Of a DNA stretch of 64,000 nt, positions 1 through 12,423 are shown one piece after another (position 1 is the stretch's first letter; every line of letters begins with the position of its first letter). The stretch covers positions 1,246,147 through 1,310,146 of the forward strand of contig CAADRB010000038.1 in assembly GCA_900708905.1 (NCBI GenBank), read 5' to 3'. Both the position numbers and the translations under genes were made by a program. The stretch is from Hymenolepis diminuta (Eukaryota > Platyhelminthes > Cestoda > Cyclophyllidea > Hymenolepididae). The notes beneath the pieces were generated by a model. The model saw only the letters and a program-made list of their open reading frames with translations. It did not search any database and had not been told where the DNA came from.

Positions 1-829
1 TTTATGAATTTAGTGAAAATTTATTGTAATATAACAGTTAATGGTTTGAATTTTGGGGAAAGCGTAGGGGGAGAATTAGGAGTTTATCCTTAAGCCAGTA
101 ATAGCCTTATTTTCTGCCTACTGTTGTCTTACTTTGCTTGACGATTTAACCTAGTTCTGTGTATGATTCATCCGTCGGTCTTTTAGTCATTTATTGATTT
201 TCCCACTCTATTTAGCATCTGGTTTCTTGAGCTTTACTAATTAGCCAATTTTCAGTTACAAGGCTGATGCTCACTCTGTGTTTCTGTCTCCATCCTATCT
301 TGTGTTAGTGAAGTTGGGAAAGGCAATAGCGTATCTAGTTTTCCCCATCCCCCGTTAGTATGCTCTAAGCTATGGCCTCTTGTTCGTTATTCAGCTCAAA
401 ATAGTGAATATTTGTCAGCCTCTTCCGGCCTATATGGGATTCGTCATAGACTTTCTCCCGAATTGATTAAATATTAAAGTCATTTGTTTAAGTTTGAGTC
501 CTTTGCTAATTTTCATTGTTAAGCTGATTCAATAGACCCATTTCACTTAAATTTTATAATTGCGGTTTCATTTTTTTTCTTTCGAAGATTAGATAAGTTT
601 ACTCATAGGCAGTTTTCCTTGCCAAGGTTTATCGAATACAGTGTTGCACTCATCTGCCTCATTTATTTGATCTGCTTGATGGGTTGTTCAATGGATACGT
701 TTAACCGGTTTGCTTATTAGTATGGCTTTCTTTCACATCCACCTCTCTATTTGCAATTATTAACTAACGAGGTTGGTCGTCCTGATTTCAGACATCAAAT
801 ATATCTATATTGAATGTTTTCCTTTACAG
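1..829. other. Intronic DNA upstream of first visible RAD54L2 exon
   Basis: No coding exon is supported here. The next base after a pyrimidine-rich AG acceptor (828-829) starts a SNF2-helicase exon already in mid-protein, so this stretch is most simply intron of that gene. I see no repeat or RNA gene in it. Confidence 0.6.
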
Positions 830-3800
830 ACGGCGCGTGGTATTAACCGGTTACCCCCTTCAAAACAATCTAATGGAGTACTGGTGTATGGTAGATTTTG
901 TTCGACCCAATTACCTAGGTTCCAAGGCCGAATTCACCAACATGTTCCAGCGTCCAATTGAGAATGGTCAGTGTGTGGACAGTACAGAAGCGGACAGAAA
1001 ATTGATGCAAGGTCGAGCCCATGTTCTCCATGGTCTTCTCTCTGGTTTTGTCCAGCGTAGATCGCATGCAGTCCTCAAAGCTAGTCTACCCCCCAAACAG
1101 GAGGTCGTTCTAATGGTGAGAATGTCTCCACTTCAGCGGCGTCTTTACACAGCACTGATGAACTACATTTCGACCACTTCGAATTCCTATGGCTCGGGGC
1201 TGCCTACAGCTAATACATTGCAGACGTATGCACTGTGTTGTAAGGTTAGTATATATCGTTATTACATGTATTTTTTTGCTCTATTATATTACAGAAAGAT
1301 GGCCTAATCGTCCAAGTAACTTTAGGAAGTTTATCAGTGAAGATTGATAGGCACTTGGTTTATTTAACTCCCCAATCCAATTAAAGGTGGTGTTTTTCAA
1401 CAATTATTTTTGGCAGAGAAATTCACAATGTACTCTTATTCTTATTGATCAAAATTAGCCATTCCAGTCATTGGATTGGCGTTGATCTTGTTACTTCTGA
1501 CTGTGTCACTGACACACTAAACCACTCATTATAATTCCCGAAGTTTGTTGCTTTTTTTCGAGATTATTGGGCCGAGTTTTCCACTTTAGTTTAAAGGTAA
1601 ATTGTCTAAGTATTCAATTTTAAATATCAATCCTCATTCTATTTGCTTTATGGTCTTACTTTTTATAACTATTTAAAACCATATATTTGTAGACTTACAA
1701 CTGAATAAATAATAATTTATATCTAGTAGCTATCAAATTATATACTGAAGTACAATATTGTTTAAAAACTAAAACGAGTTTTACATTTTTTGTTTTTTTT
1801 TTCTCATGGCACTTGTATGTTTATGAATCCTCCCCTCAGCTCTGTAGTCATTGGTTCACACTTATGCATTAAACTTCAAATATGTGATCCCAAAAGCAGT
1901 CAACGAAGATCATTTCACAAATGGCATGGTTAACTTACGAGGTTTTATTAAGCTCATAAAGGGAGGACTTGCTCATACTTAATTCAAGTAGGATTTGACG
2001 TTCATCGGGTCGTATTGGTGATCGATATTTGTGGTGGGTAAAAGCGTACACCGGTATACTAGATTGTGTTATTAAGCTTCCTAACTAGCCCCTCTCCCCT
2101 CTTTTGATCTGAGTTGAGTCTATTGATTAATAAAGCTAAATTTTCAAAGTACTATGTAGTAGGTCATCCTCTACCATAATTCATCCTTCTTTAGTCTACT
2201 TGTGATGAAATACACGTCTTTGAGCTCCCTTGTTATACGTATTCTTTTTTTGCGAAGAAGATAGATTGCTTTGCAAGTTAGTTACTTCTTCCTAGTAAAT
2301 AAATTCGTAGTTATTCTAATTGTCTCAGTTTGTACCTATTTGATTTCATGTTTGATATACGTGTAAAAATAATCCAAATCGCTTCCTCTTACACCGCCTG
2401 TCGTTCTTTAAAAGTAATGAAAGACAAGAATCACCAAATGAAGTGTAATTAAAGTTCTGTTTGCGCGTAGCCCGCTCAACTGCCAAGCATAAGTTGATTA
2501 GGGAAAAACACCAATAAGAATCTCGAGCTTTAGAATGCCCTGATTTGCTTTTACGTTAGTTGCGCATTATTTTAATTACTCCCGCCATCATCATAATTCC
2601 ATTTCCTACAAGGTAAGAGTTAAAAGAGCAAGTTTTATGCTCTATATATGGCTGCTCAGTTAATATAATTCATTTCTTTCTGCTTCTAGATATGGAACCA
2701 TCCAGACATCCTCTGGAGAGTGGTTCAAGAAAACGTAGATGAGACGCTGGATTTTGAAATGGACGATCCAACGAATTCAGTTAATGGAACGACAACTCCC
2801 CGAGTAAAACGGAAAGCAAATGGAAGCAATTCAGTAGTATGTTTATCCTCAAATAATTTTCCACTTTCTTCCTTCGAGTTGTATTATCTCGACGCTTTTC
2901 TAGACAAACCCAACCGGCGAGGACAAATACGCCTGGCTGACCCATGACCTCTGGGGCGAAAATTTCCGAGCTGGAGATGTTCAAAACAGTGGAAAGCTCA
3001 TTCTCTTCCTCTCCCTGCTCTGGGAAAGTGTCCATGCTGGGGATAAGATGCTTCTATTCTCTCAGTCCCTACTCACTTTGGATTTGATTGAACGCTTGTT
3101 GGGAAAATTGCCCCTAGATAGTGAACGACCACCTTCTCCTTCGCAGACCCAGGCTTCACAGGAGCAACTTCAACAACAAAGGCTTGAAGAGGAAGAGGAG
3201 ACAGAGAAAACACTCCATTATCGATTTAATCGGAGATTGGGGAATGATCCCTCAAAGCAGCCTCAAGTTTGGGTCAGAAATGTCCATTACTTCCGTAGGT
3301 TTTTGTGGACAGTTTATCTTTCTCATTCTGAATCGTTTTAATCCTTAAGTATCTTTTCTAGGTCTTGATGGAAGTACATCAGCTACTGATCGAGATCGTC
3401 TTATTCGACGGTTTAATGATTCGGCTAATCCAGTCAAACTCTTCCTAGTTTCAACGAGGTAAGTGTCGGTGAAATAATATGAATAGAGCTAGTGATCGTG
3501 AGGGCATACTTATACCATTCAAGTTGTATGTCTATAAACTTCATACATTTATATTTGAAATTGCAGGGCCGGTTCCCTAGGAGTTAATCTAATTGGAGCC
3601 AACCGAGTGGTGGTGTTTGATGCCTCGTGGAATCCTTGCCATGATTGTCAAGCTGTTTGTCGAGTTTATCGATATGGACAAGAGAAACCATGTTTCATTT
3701 ATCGTCTGGTCTCTGACAATACCATGGAGCGCAAAATATACGATCGACAGGTATGATTAGAAGGCCTGTGGTTTTTATTAACGTACCCTTATTTGAATTA

Positions 3801-6800
3801 CTAAATGGCACCTATTTTTTCACCGCAGATTAACAAGCAAGGTGTATCAGACCGAGTGGTAGATGAGATGAACCCGGGGCAACAATTCACACGAGCTCAA
3901 GTTGGTGTTCTGATGGCGTATGAGGATAAAGATATGCCGGTAGTCTCTGATGAAGATCTTAAATCCATTTCTGAAATCACTGACAGTGATCCTGTTCTCA
4001 AAGCGACATTAGAACGCAATGAGGAGTGGATTACTATGGTAAGTAATCGTGCTCTCGATATTGATTGGCTAATAGCAGGATAACCTAGTCTGACATTCGA
4101 TTCTTTTCTACCCTTTACAGAAACCATTTACTCACGAATCTTTGCTGATTGATCGAAAGGACTACCGACTAACGCGGGTGGAGAAGCGTATTGCCTATCA
4201 ACGTTATCAGCAGGAGAGAATCAATTCGGCGAATATTCATGGCACTGGAAGGTCGATGTCGGCACTGCATTATCAGATGATGGCAGCAGCTGCGGCTTCT
4301 GGGGTCCAATTTAACCCTTATAGTGGAAACATAGGGTAAGTTCAGGATTGTGCAATAGAAAGTGCACTTAACCCGGTTACTTATGTTCGTAATCATGTGA
4401 TGGTGTTTGTTTTCTGCCTCGTAAAATTTTATGTTCATGTATTTGGAAATTGCAGGTGATTGATTTAATAATATCGTCTAGTCCTAAATGTTCTTTTAAT
4501 TAATTAATCTATGTGTGACATATTATAACCACATCATATTTTAGTATTATGAAGATCAGAACCTATGTACAATCATTTTTCTTCAATGTGGTCGGTTTCT
4601 GAAGCTGGAAGTTGATCTCCACACTATTTTTTCATGGCGTCTCAGGTTAATGATTGCTGATTTATGTCTTTATAGCTAGCCGTAACACTTGTGGTGTGGC
4701 CTCTCAGTATCAAATAGATGCTCATTGAGATTAGAAAAGACATATGTATTGAGATGGTATGACCAATAGCTCAATTTCGTCAGTTGGTCAATGGACTCTT
4801 AACATCGCAAACATGAAATCACTCAGAAAATTAAGAGTCCAATGTAAAATACGAAAAAAAGAATAAATTTGCAATTTCAGTGACTATTCTCCACTACTTG
4901 TTGTTGATTGTCATCCTTCACTCCTTACTGGACTATCCCTGTGTTTGATTCTTCCCCATGATTAAGCTTTATACCTTCGGTTATTTTGCCACAAGCAGTT
5001 ATAATAAAGCTATCATTAAATAGGAGCTGCTGACTTTAATACCGATTCGATTAACTACATGTTCACGAGAAACGCTCGGGCTTCAACTGCTTCTATACTT
5101 TGAACTGTACTTGTATTTCTTAACATGTTTTAAAGGTCTTTCAGCAAATTAGACATTGAGAATGGAATACAGCGTCAAAGTACTTGCGGGAAGGGTTTCT
5201 TTAAGTATTCATGTTGCTCAAATACGGAAAACCATATGCTTTTTCCACTAACGACATCAGTCTTATTTGAAATGTGTATGTTGATAACAGTTTTTTTTGT
5301 TTTTATTCACAGTGTTTTCGTGAGGATATTAATTATTTGCAAACATAATCATGTGGGCAGTTTTGGTCACTATAAAACGTATGTTAGACGTGGATAGTTA
5401 ATGATGTTCCCCTAATCCCATTAAAAGGAAGCTTTTCTCATCCCTAATCTTAGAGAGCGAGATGAAATTTCTAATTTCCTTATTCCCCTTTAGATCACAG
5501 TTAAGCCTTCTTGAATGTAAATCTAGGGATCCCGAACTCATGATTTTTAGGTCACGGGATTACATGAAGTCCTGAAACCCTACTGTGTGAAAAAAACGAT
5601 AAAATGGGAGTTAATTTTGGCTAAGACAAATCGCCTTAAATCCGTTAGAACAACTCTCCCCATATGTCTAATTGTTCTCCAATTCGATAATAAGTCTATC
5701 TTGATGCTAATATATTATCTGTGAATCTTGAGCTTTATTACCGAAATTATCCTCAAATTTACCATTTATTTCGGAATTTTATTATCATTTTTCGGCATTT
5801 TTTAAGATTTGCCGTAAAAGCATTCTGTTACGCTAATTGAATACATTTTCCTTAAGCAATCTACTAGGTAGTAGATTGCATTTGCTTTCAATTTGCAATT
5901 GATTGAAAATTTCATTTAGATAGGACAATAAGCCACTACTTTTGGCTATGAAATTTCCATGATAAGTCGATTTGACTTTAATTTGTCTATCACTGAAATG
6001 TTAATACTAATAATTGTTCGCCCTCTCTTTCTAGACCCGTTGGCTTCAACTACCCAGCAACACAGGGTCGTGGAATGCCGAATATTCTTTCTAAGAGTGG
6101 AGGAATAAATATGATGCACCAAGGTGCCTACGGTGCTACAACCCCCTACGGTTTCTTCTCCACGGGAATTGAGGATCCTTTGGCGGCTGCTCGTCGATAT
6201 GATGGTATTCAACGCAATCGAATGCTGCAGAAGGATTTGGACGAGGCGAGAATTCGTGCTGTCTCTCGGGAAATTGGTGAGTTAAAAACTTATGTTTGCG
6301 ATTGCATTCAGAATTAAAACCCAGTTAATCCCGCTATCATAGTGCTTTGAAAACTAAGGCTCATCCTAAATGGGGTTGAAATGAGAAAGACCTGTCACTC
6401 CGAGGCGGTATACTTGTTCACCAAATTTAAATGTTCATATAGCTATAAGGTGATTGGCTTTGGGTGTGCAGCATTCTCGAAGGATATATTTCCTTCTCGC
6501 ACTACATGTTGACTTATCTCTCTATTTCATCCAACAGACATGATTAATTTTTACTGGTCGTTGGATCATCCGTGCTTGTCATAATCCCAGTTCTTCTACT
6601 CACTGAGCAGACGCATTGATCTCATTCTCTGAGTCTTAATCTTCTTTCTTTGACACTATTTAGTTATTTGGAGTATAGAGTCACCTCATAGGACTAACAT
6701 AACAGATTTGTGAGTTCACTTAGTGTTGCATTTTTTGGTACTAGCGTGCATTAGATTAGTCCCACCTGAATTTAATAGGATTTCTTTTTCGTTTCACTGA

Positions 6801-8594
6801 ATCGTTTAATATATAGTGACCTAAGTTGGGAATTCGATGTATATTGACAAATTCTTTATTCGTTAGCTCGGTAATGAAATTGAAACCTCTCCGTTGAAGT
6901 GATTTATTGTGTTACTGTTTATTCGAACTGGTGATTAACTTTGTACGGCGAATTATTTGAGAGAAGCGTTTTATAAGAATTGTTGAACTCTTACTTGCCT
7001 GCTCTTTTTCCTCTACTGCCATTTTGGGACTGTTAACATGGAGTTAAGACAATTTCTTAGGTGTTTTATAGTTAAATCGGATTTCCTCGGTTGATGATGG
7101 GTATTAATTCTATTTGGAAAAAAGCGTTACTCCGTTAGTACTTTTAGCTAGTAGAATTCTATCTCCCATACTCTTGATGGTAGTGTGCAATTTAAGGTCT
7201 ATTGTCTTAGTTAAAGCTATCTAACATCAAATTATGATTCAGGATATTTCTTCAAATGTCCACCTAAATACTGAAATCCATGAAGTTATGCACGAAAACG
7301 GGATATTTTTTATCCAATGTAGAATTCAATGCGAGATATGGTTGTTTTCTCGATAGCTTAGGAATGATATCCTACGCCGTATTAATATAGTTAAAAATTT
7401 GTATAATGTCGATGCTGATAAAATATTGCATGTATGTTATCGGACGCGTATGCTCTATGGAATTTATAAAGTTCTATTAATGGAATTCATTTCTCAGGCA
7501 GTGAATTAATCGATTACTGTTCCTTCAGGAAATTGAAGTTTTTTCACTGCTACTGTTGTTGGCAAACGGGACAGCCAGTTAATTCCATATATGCAAGCTT
7601 AAATGAATGATTGTATTTTCTCTGGATATTAACCCTTCGTTCAAGTTACACATTTTCAGCCTTCTACTTAATTTGGGCACCTATAGCCACTGCATACCCC
7701 ATTGGGCAGTCTATTATACCGTTTTATCAGGGGCAGATAGGTTCGTCGTTACAACGACGTACTCTTATTTATAGAACAATACCAGCAATGATAGATTATT
7801 ATTCTATTTGCGTAGTTGGATTATTAAGTATCATGCACTTTTTAGGTATCACACTTCCAAGCGGACCTTTGGGAAGCGATTACAAAATTACCCGTGTAGC
7901 AGCTTCGACTGGTAAGTGAAATTTATACAGTATCTGAAAAAAAAACAATCGTATATTAACGAGTTAACGCTTTTTTCCTTCTGATGTTTTTATAGATTTA
8001 GTTTTTCCACAATCCACCCACCCACCAGCCCCCGAACGAAGCATTCCCAAGGGTGAGGTAGTGGAGATAATTCAGGCCGGTCCCAACGGAAAATACCTAC
8101 GTCTGCCCCGAACTGGAGACATTTACGTCGTCAAACCGGGCGCCTCTTCCACTTCAGTCGTTAATGATCCGAACCCTGGCCGGTCCCCAAACGTCAATAA
8201 TGGGACAGCAGTGCAGCAGCTGCACCAGAATCAACAAGCACAATCACCCCAGCCACAGCAACCTGTTCAGATACAGATGAATCAGATATCGGGAGAAAAC
8301 GTATCTCAGCAAGTCTCAACTAGTCATCCGTCCAACCCCTCTCAATCGTCTCTTTGTTCCCGTTGTAGACACCCAACTGTCCCCTCAGGTTGTCTCTGTT
8401 CATCACAGCACCAACAACAACAAATGTACTCAACAAACCAACATCAAGTCAGCAACGCGCCAGCAACTCAAATGCCCTACCACCCACCAACGTATACTAA
8501 TCAATACGCCCTCCCAATAACCCCCTATGTTTCTTCGCCACCTCCCAATTCCTCAACCAACACCCCCACATCTCATGGCTACCCTAACTACTGA
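830..8594 (+). CDS. RAD54L2: RAD54L2/ARIP4-like SNF2-family helicase, 5' end outside window
   Basis: Ten exons chain with consistent phase: 830-1244, 2690-2836, 2904-3294, 3362-3458, 3567-3750, 3829-4038, 4121-4335, 6035-6276, 7846-7911 and 7996-8594 (stop). About 855 residues are visible. Helicase motifs run in order: motif [14 protein letters not shown]; a segment with DFVRPNYLG and NGQCVDST, typical of the ARIP4 branch; motif IV near MLLFSQS; motif V around [17 protein letters not shown]; and motif VI with [11 protein letters not shown]. Further on, [10 protein letters not shown] and FTHESLL...RKDYRLT match the region after the helicase in RAD54L2. The C-terminus (last exon) starts with a GPNGKYLRL element and continues Gln/Pro/Ser-rich and disordered. 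Family members are nuclear ATP-dependent chromatin or DNA-remodelling factors linked to nuclear receptors and to TOP2 adduct removal; that role is from family knowledge. The ATP-binding motifs I and II lie upstream of the window. The sister family ATRX is the alternative, but the motif wording favours RAD54L2. Confidence 0.9.
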
Positions 8595-9085
8595 AATGGC
8601 ATTTCAGTATCGGTATCTCACCAAGTGTACAAATCCTTTCTCGGCCATCAGTCTACGTATCAATTGTGTGTGCGTGTAATCTATTTTCCTCTCTCGTTGT
8701 AATCATCTTTGTGTAAGTATGTATACATTCTCTTCCTCTTTTAAAACGGCATTTATGACGCTTTAATCATCCTTTCTCCGCCCTATCCCATTCCTAATGA
8801 TTACTGTATCTATATTGGAGATAAAATGAAGATAATTTGAAAAGGAGAAAAATGAGTCATCTTCTTTTATGCATGGTATCTTCATCTTTGTAATTATAGC
8901 ATGAGGTGTTGTGCTATTAATCTAGAAACATCTAACTTTAACTCATTAAGTGGGAGGAGTCATTCGAATTCAGTACGATGACCGATGCTCATAACTTTTA
9001 AATAGTATATAACAGCTAGTGCTGCTTTGCATGGTGCAACTTTGTGTAACTAATAGGAAATTTTTTCTCTAAATTTGGTAGAATA
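8595..9085. other. Intergenic region and 3' UTR after RAD54L2
   Basis: AT-rich spacer of about 490 bp between the RAD54L2 stop and the next ATG on the same strand. It should hold the RAD54L2 3' UTR and the promoter of the thioredoxin-like gene. No exact AATAAA stands out and I see no ORF or repeat. Confidence 0.5.
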
Positions 9086-9662
9086 ATGCCCGCTACACAA
9101 ATCTACGTCCGACCAAGTACGGATATCGATAATAAGTTAAAAGAGACGTTTGCTGACAACAAGGATAGTAAAGTTATTCTACTACTAGAATCGTCAACGG
9201 ATATTGAAACGGGTGACAGCTGGGATGAGTCTTGTTGTAAAGGTGAGTAACCTATCCTTTTTAATTCCCCTTATTTCAGTTGAAAGCATGCTGGAGCCTT
9301 TGCTTGACCAGGCTCCAGAATCGACTATGTTCATGATGGTAGAGGTTGGAAACAAGGATGCGTAAGTCTTAAAAGATGCTTTTGATAGAGACCTTTATGT
9401 CAGATCTGAAGGCGTAAAGCCATATGCACTTTTCAGATGGAAGGAAGACTCCAATATGTTCAAAAAGCACAAAGTTTTTCAGTTGAAAGCCATTCCAACT
9501 CTGCTGGTTTTAACATCAGTAAGCCCAAAACCGTTAAACCTTGAAAAAATATTGAAGCAAATTAAACTGAATTATTTTATACTGCAGCCGGAATCCGTGG
9601 CCAAACGTGTAGAAGGGCCAGCTTGCTTAGATAAAAAAGTGCTTTCTGAACTCTTCAATTGA
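9086..9662 (+). CDS. TXNDC17: TXNDC17 (TRP14)-like thioredoxin-fold protein with altered active site
   Basis: Four exons, 9086-9242, 9280-9361, 9437-9518 and 9588-9662, join in phase to give 131 residues, close to the usual ~123 of the family. The fold is recognisable from KVILLLESS (beta strand), the active-site region GDSWDESCC, the strand FMMVEVGNKDAWKEDSN, the cis-proline segment KAIPTLLVL and the C-terminal helix LDKKVLSELFN. Family members are cytosolic thioredoxin-related oxidoreductases with a WCPDC active site. Here the aligned stretch is WDESC, so the N-terminal (nucleophilic) cysteine is an aspartate and only the second cysteine remains; ordinary dithiol reductase activity looks unlikely. 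The 69-nt last intron is stop-free and in frame, so retention would add 23 residues. AATAAA at 9778-9783 is a plausible poly(A) signal. Confidence 0.8.
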
Positions 9663-9777
9663 CTTCTACCAAACAGGCCTTGTGCAAATGTGATCTTTCC
9701 TTTTCATTCAGCGACGTCTCGTCAGCCTTCAATAATGGATTATTTCTTTTTTCCGCGTTTTTCTGGTTTCATGGCTT

Positions 9778-9783
9778 AATAAA
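9778..9783 (+). terminator. Putative poly(A) signal of TXNDC17-like gene
   Basis: An exact AATAAA lies about 115 nt downstream of the TXNDC17-like stop codon on the same strand. Position and sequence fit a cleavage/polyadenylation signal. In AT-rich DNA such hexamers also occur by chance. Confidence 0.45.
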
Positions 9784-10103
9784 TCGTGATATCTCCTATA
9801 CATGTGTTCCGAAAATGACTACTATTCACTTAATCGTAGTTATCAGTCGGAAAATAAGTAAAAACCAAATACAAATAAATATTAGCACTAAAGAGTACGA
9901 GAAGTAGAGATTAAGAGGTGAATCAACTGGAAAGTTAGCAAGACTCTCGCATTAAAAACAGATGTTGCGAAATACTCCTCACAAAAAAGTGTAATAATAA
10001 TATAAGGAGGAAAGTAATCACACGCAAAATTATGGAAAAAGTGCATATAAAAAATAAGTTTATTGGGCGTCCCATGTTAAAGTGTACGATCATGAGAAAC
10101 AAT

Positions 10104-10343
10104 TTACGAAAGTTTTTGCTTCTTTTCTGGGGGGACATCATCCTTAGACAGAACTGGTCTTCTGCGCAAAACGAACATATATTCTTCCGGACTGGTCTTT
10201 ATATATGTTATTCGCGGTTGATTGGCCAATCGATAAGGTACATAGTTACTGAAACTTTCCGGCTTATGTACAGGTAAATCTTTTAGACTATCCAGTCCCA
10301 TGACAGAGAGGTAAAAATAAGGCAGAAACACCACGAAAGTCAA
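10104..10343 (-). CDS. Small unassigned protein, 79 aa
   Basis: A single-exon ORF with ATG at 10341-10343 and a stop at 10104-10106. The N-terminus is hydrophobic (MTFVVFLPYFYLSVMG) and could be a signal-anchor or mitochondrial presequence. The rest is basic and proline-containing, ending in PPEKKQKLS, and holds a tidy stretch EEYMFVLRRRP. On the minus strand an AATAAA equivalent (TTTATT on +) lies about 45 nt past the stop, near 10059, which supports a short real transcript. I do not recognise the family. The composition recalls small mitochondrial accessory proteins, but that is only an impression. It may instead be a chance ORF in intergenic DNA. Confidence 0.4.
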   Translation of the reverse strand: MTFVVFLPYFYLSVMGLDSLKDLPVHKPESFSNYVPYRLANQPRITYIKTSPEEYMFVLRRRPVLSKDDVPPEKKQKLS

Positions 10344-12423
10344 CTAATTAATAGTGCCGCAAACGGTTAGTAGTGTATTAATTCACATAAACAAAAAAGC
10401 TCTAAGATTTTATTAAAAGCAATAAAACATTTACAAAATGATCAATATTTATATTTAATTCTATAAATTATTTATTTCTATCAACCTGTGACTGTAAACT
10501 GGATTATTTAAATACATTGTAACTTAATTATTATCGTTAACGCAGGAAAAATATGTTAAAATATATTATGAAACTCATTCGTGTTCTTGTAAAATCGCTT
10601 GCTGCTCAGAATCTAATTACAAGTGGCCCAAAACTTAAGAAACATATTCCAGCGAAATTTGATTATTAAAATTGATTTTATTATGAGATTAATTTATCTA
10701 TATAATGGTATAAAGCAGCTCGAATTAAATTGCCCTTAGCTTTGACGTTTTTTAATATAGAAAAATTCGAAACATTGAATTAGCAATCCAGTATGTTCAA
10801 TTAATATTGTTATTTCAGTTCGGAATAAAGAAGAGTATATATCCAATGTTGAATTTACTACTGGATAAATACTACCTGGTTTCTGGATTGCAGTCAAACC
10901 AATCAAAGGTTTGGTATTTTATACCAAATCTTTCCTGGTAGTAAATTAACTTGAGCAGTAAAGTAAAAGTTTTAGTTTACATTTACAAAAGAAGAAAACA
11001 TGATATAAATAGGATTTTTCAGATTACCGGATAAGAGCTCATTTTTATTATTTGATAGAAACTATGTGACTTGACATAATCGTACTTTTGCCTTTGTCAT
11101 ATTTGCCATTTTGGTTTCAACATTAATCATGTTATATATGTAACTCAGGAATTGCAAAATTCTTCTTCATTTACGCGAAAAGTACGGTTTTTCATGTCTC
11201 AATTTATTATTCAATTTCCGCTTAATAAATTAGTGCAAGTAGAGAAATAAATATTTTTGGACCGTATAAGCGTCCGATAGAGTTTAAATTTACCTCTCTC
11301 ATGTTGCTTTATAAGCATTTGAAATGAAACTGCACTTTTATGAGTCCTCGGAAATCAATCTTTAGTCATATTCTCTATGAAAATATGTTTAATCTTCGTC
11401 TTCATGTCTCTACGACTAAAACGCTTGTCTGTTTTGCCCGGGCAGGTTTGTCCATTCTTTCTTTCTCTTAACTGTCTCGTTTCATTTTAAAGTACACCTA
11501 TACTCGCACCCTCACGCGCGTCCCTAACCAAGTGCCCTATAAAACTGTCTTTGTATTTCCACTCTCACGTACACACTTAGATATAGACTCGTCAGTTATC
11601 TCTTCATATGCTTCCTTCTATTATCCTCTCTCTTTCTCATCTCTCTATAATTCTCTCGAATCCTCATCGTGGTCTGTTCAATGCAAATCGGCGTACACAA
11701 CTGTTAATGTTCTTCTTTTTGGAACTGCTGTTTGCCGATTTGACTGCTAGCCATTGTCTTAGATTCTCCGGCCTGGTTCAGATTCATTAATTTCTGTATT
11801 TTAATCCCACTCTTGGTGTATTTTGCATTTGCATTAGTAAAAGTAAACCCAATTTGCTATCTTATCAATAAAATTTATATATAGGAAACCAATTTCATTT
11901 TATGCTAGAATGAATTCATCCAACTTATCAATGCTTTAAAATAATGCTGATTACTAATTTTGGAAAAATGAATTGAAATTTGAAAAAAGCTGCTCTGGCC
12001 TCATAGTTTGCTGACTGCCACCGATTTGCTCCATCAACTGTATAATAAGCGAAAAATTAAATAAGAGTGGGAAAATTAAACTGATTGAATCAATTGTACT
12101 GTCCTTACACTATTAATACTGATTTTCCGTACCACAGTCTCTCAACAACAAAACTGAGAATCAAATTTTATATATTTTACTATTTTCCTGATTGCCATAA
12201 TTAGTTATATAGTAAAAGTTTCTTATTTACGATATGAATAATTTTGAAACAAAATATTATAATTTAAAGAAAATTTAATTTTTTATCTATAACTGTTAAT
12301 TACTTAAGTTAAAATTAATACATTTTATTTTGTCGACAATTTTAGTGTTTAAATATTTAATTTCGTCCTTTTATCTGTAACAATCAAAACGCACTTTTAT
12401 GAATCCATAATTTTCATTTCAAA
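10344..12423. other. Long AT-rich intergenic region before SAXO
   Basis: No coding exon is supported. The stretch at about 11400-11760 is unusually pyrimidine-rich (many CT runs) compared with the AT-rich flanks, and the short ORFs there look compositional. It probably contains the promoter of the SAXO gene, but no core-promoter element can be assigned with confidence. Confidence 0.5.

Noticed and set aside
7611..7845. Upstream extension of the RAD54L2 exon at 7846
   Set aside because: The open frame upstream of the acceptor is fortuitous; phase from exon 6035-6276 requires the acceptor just before 7846.
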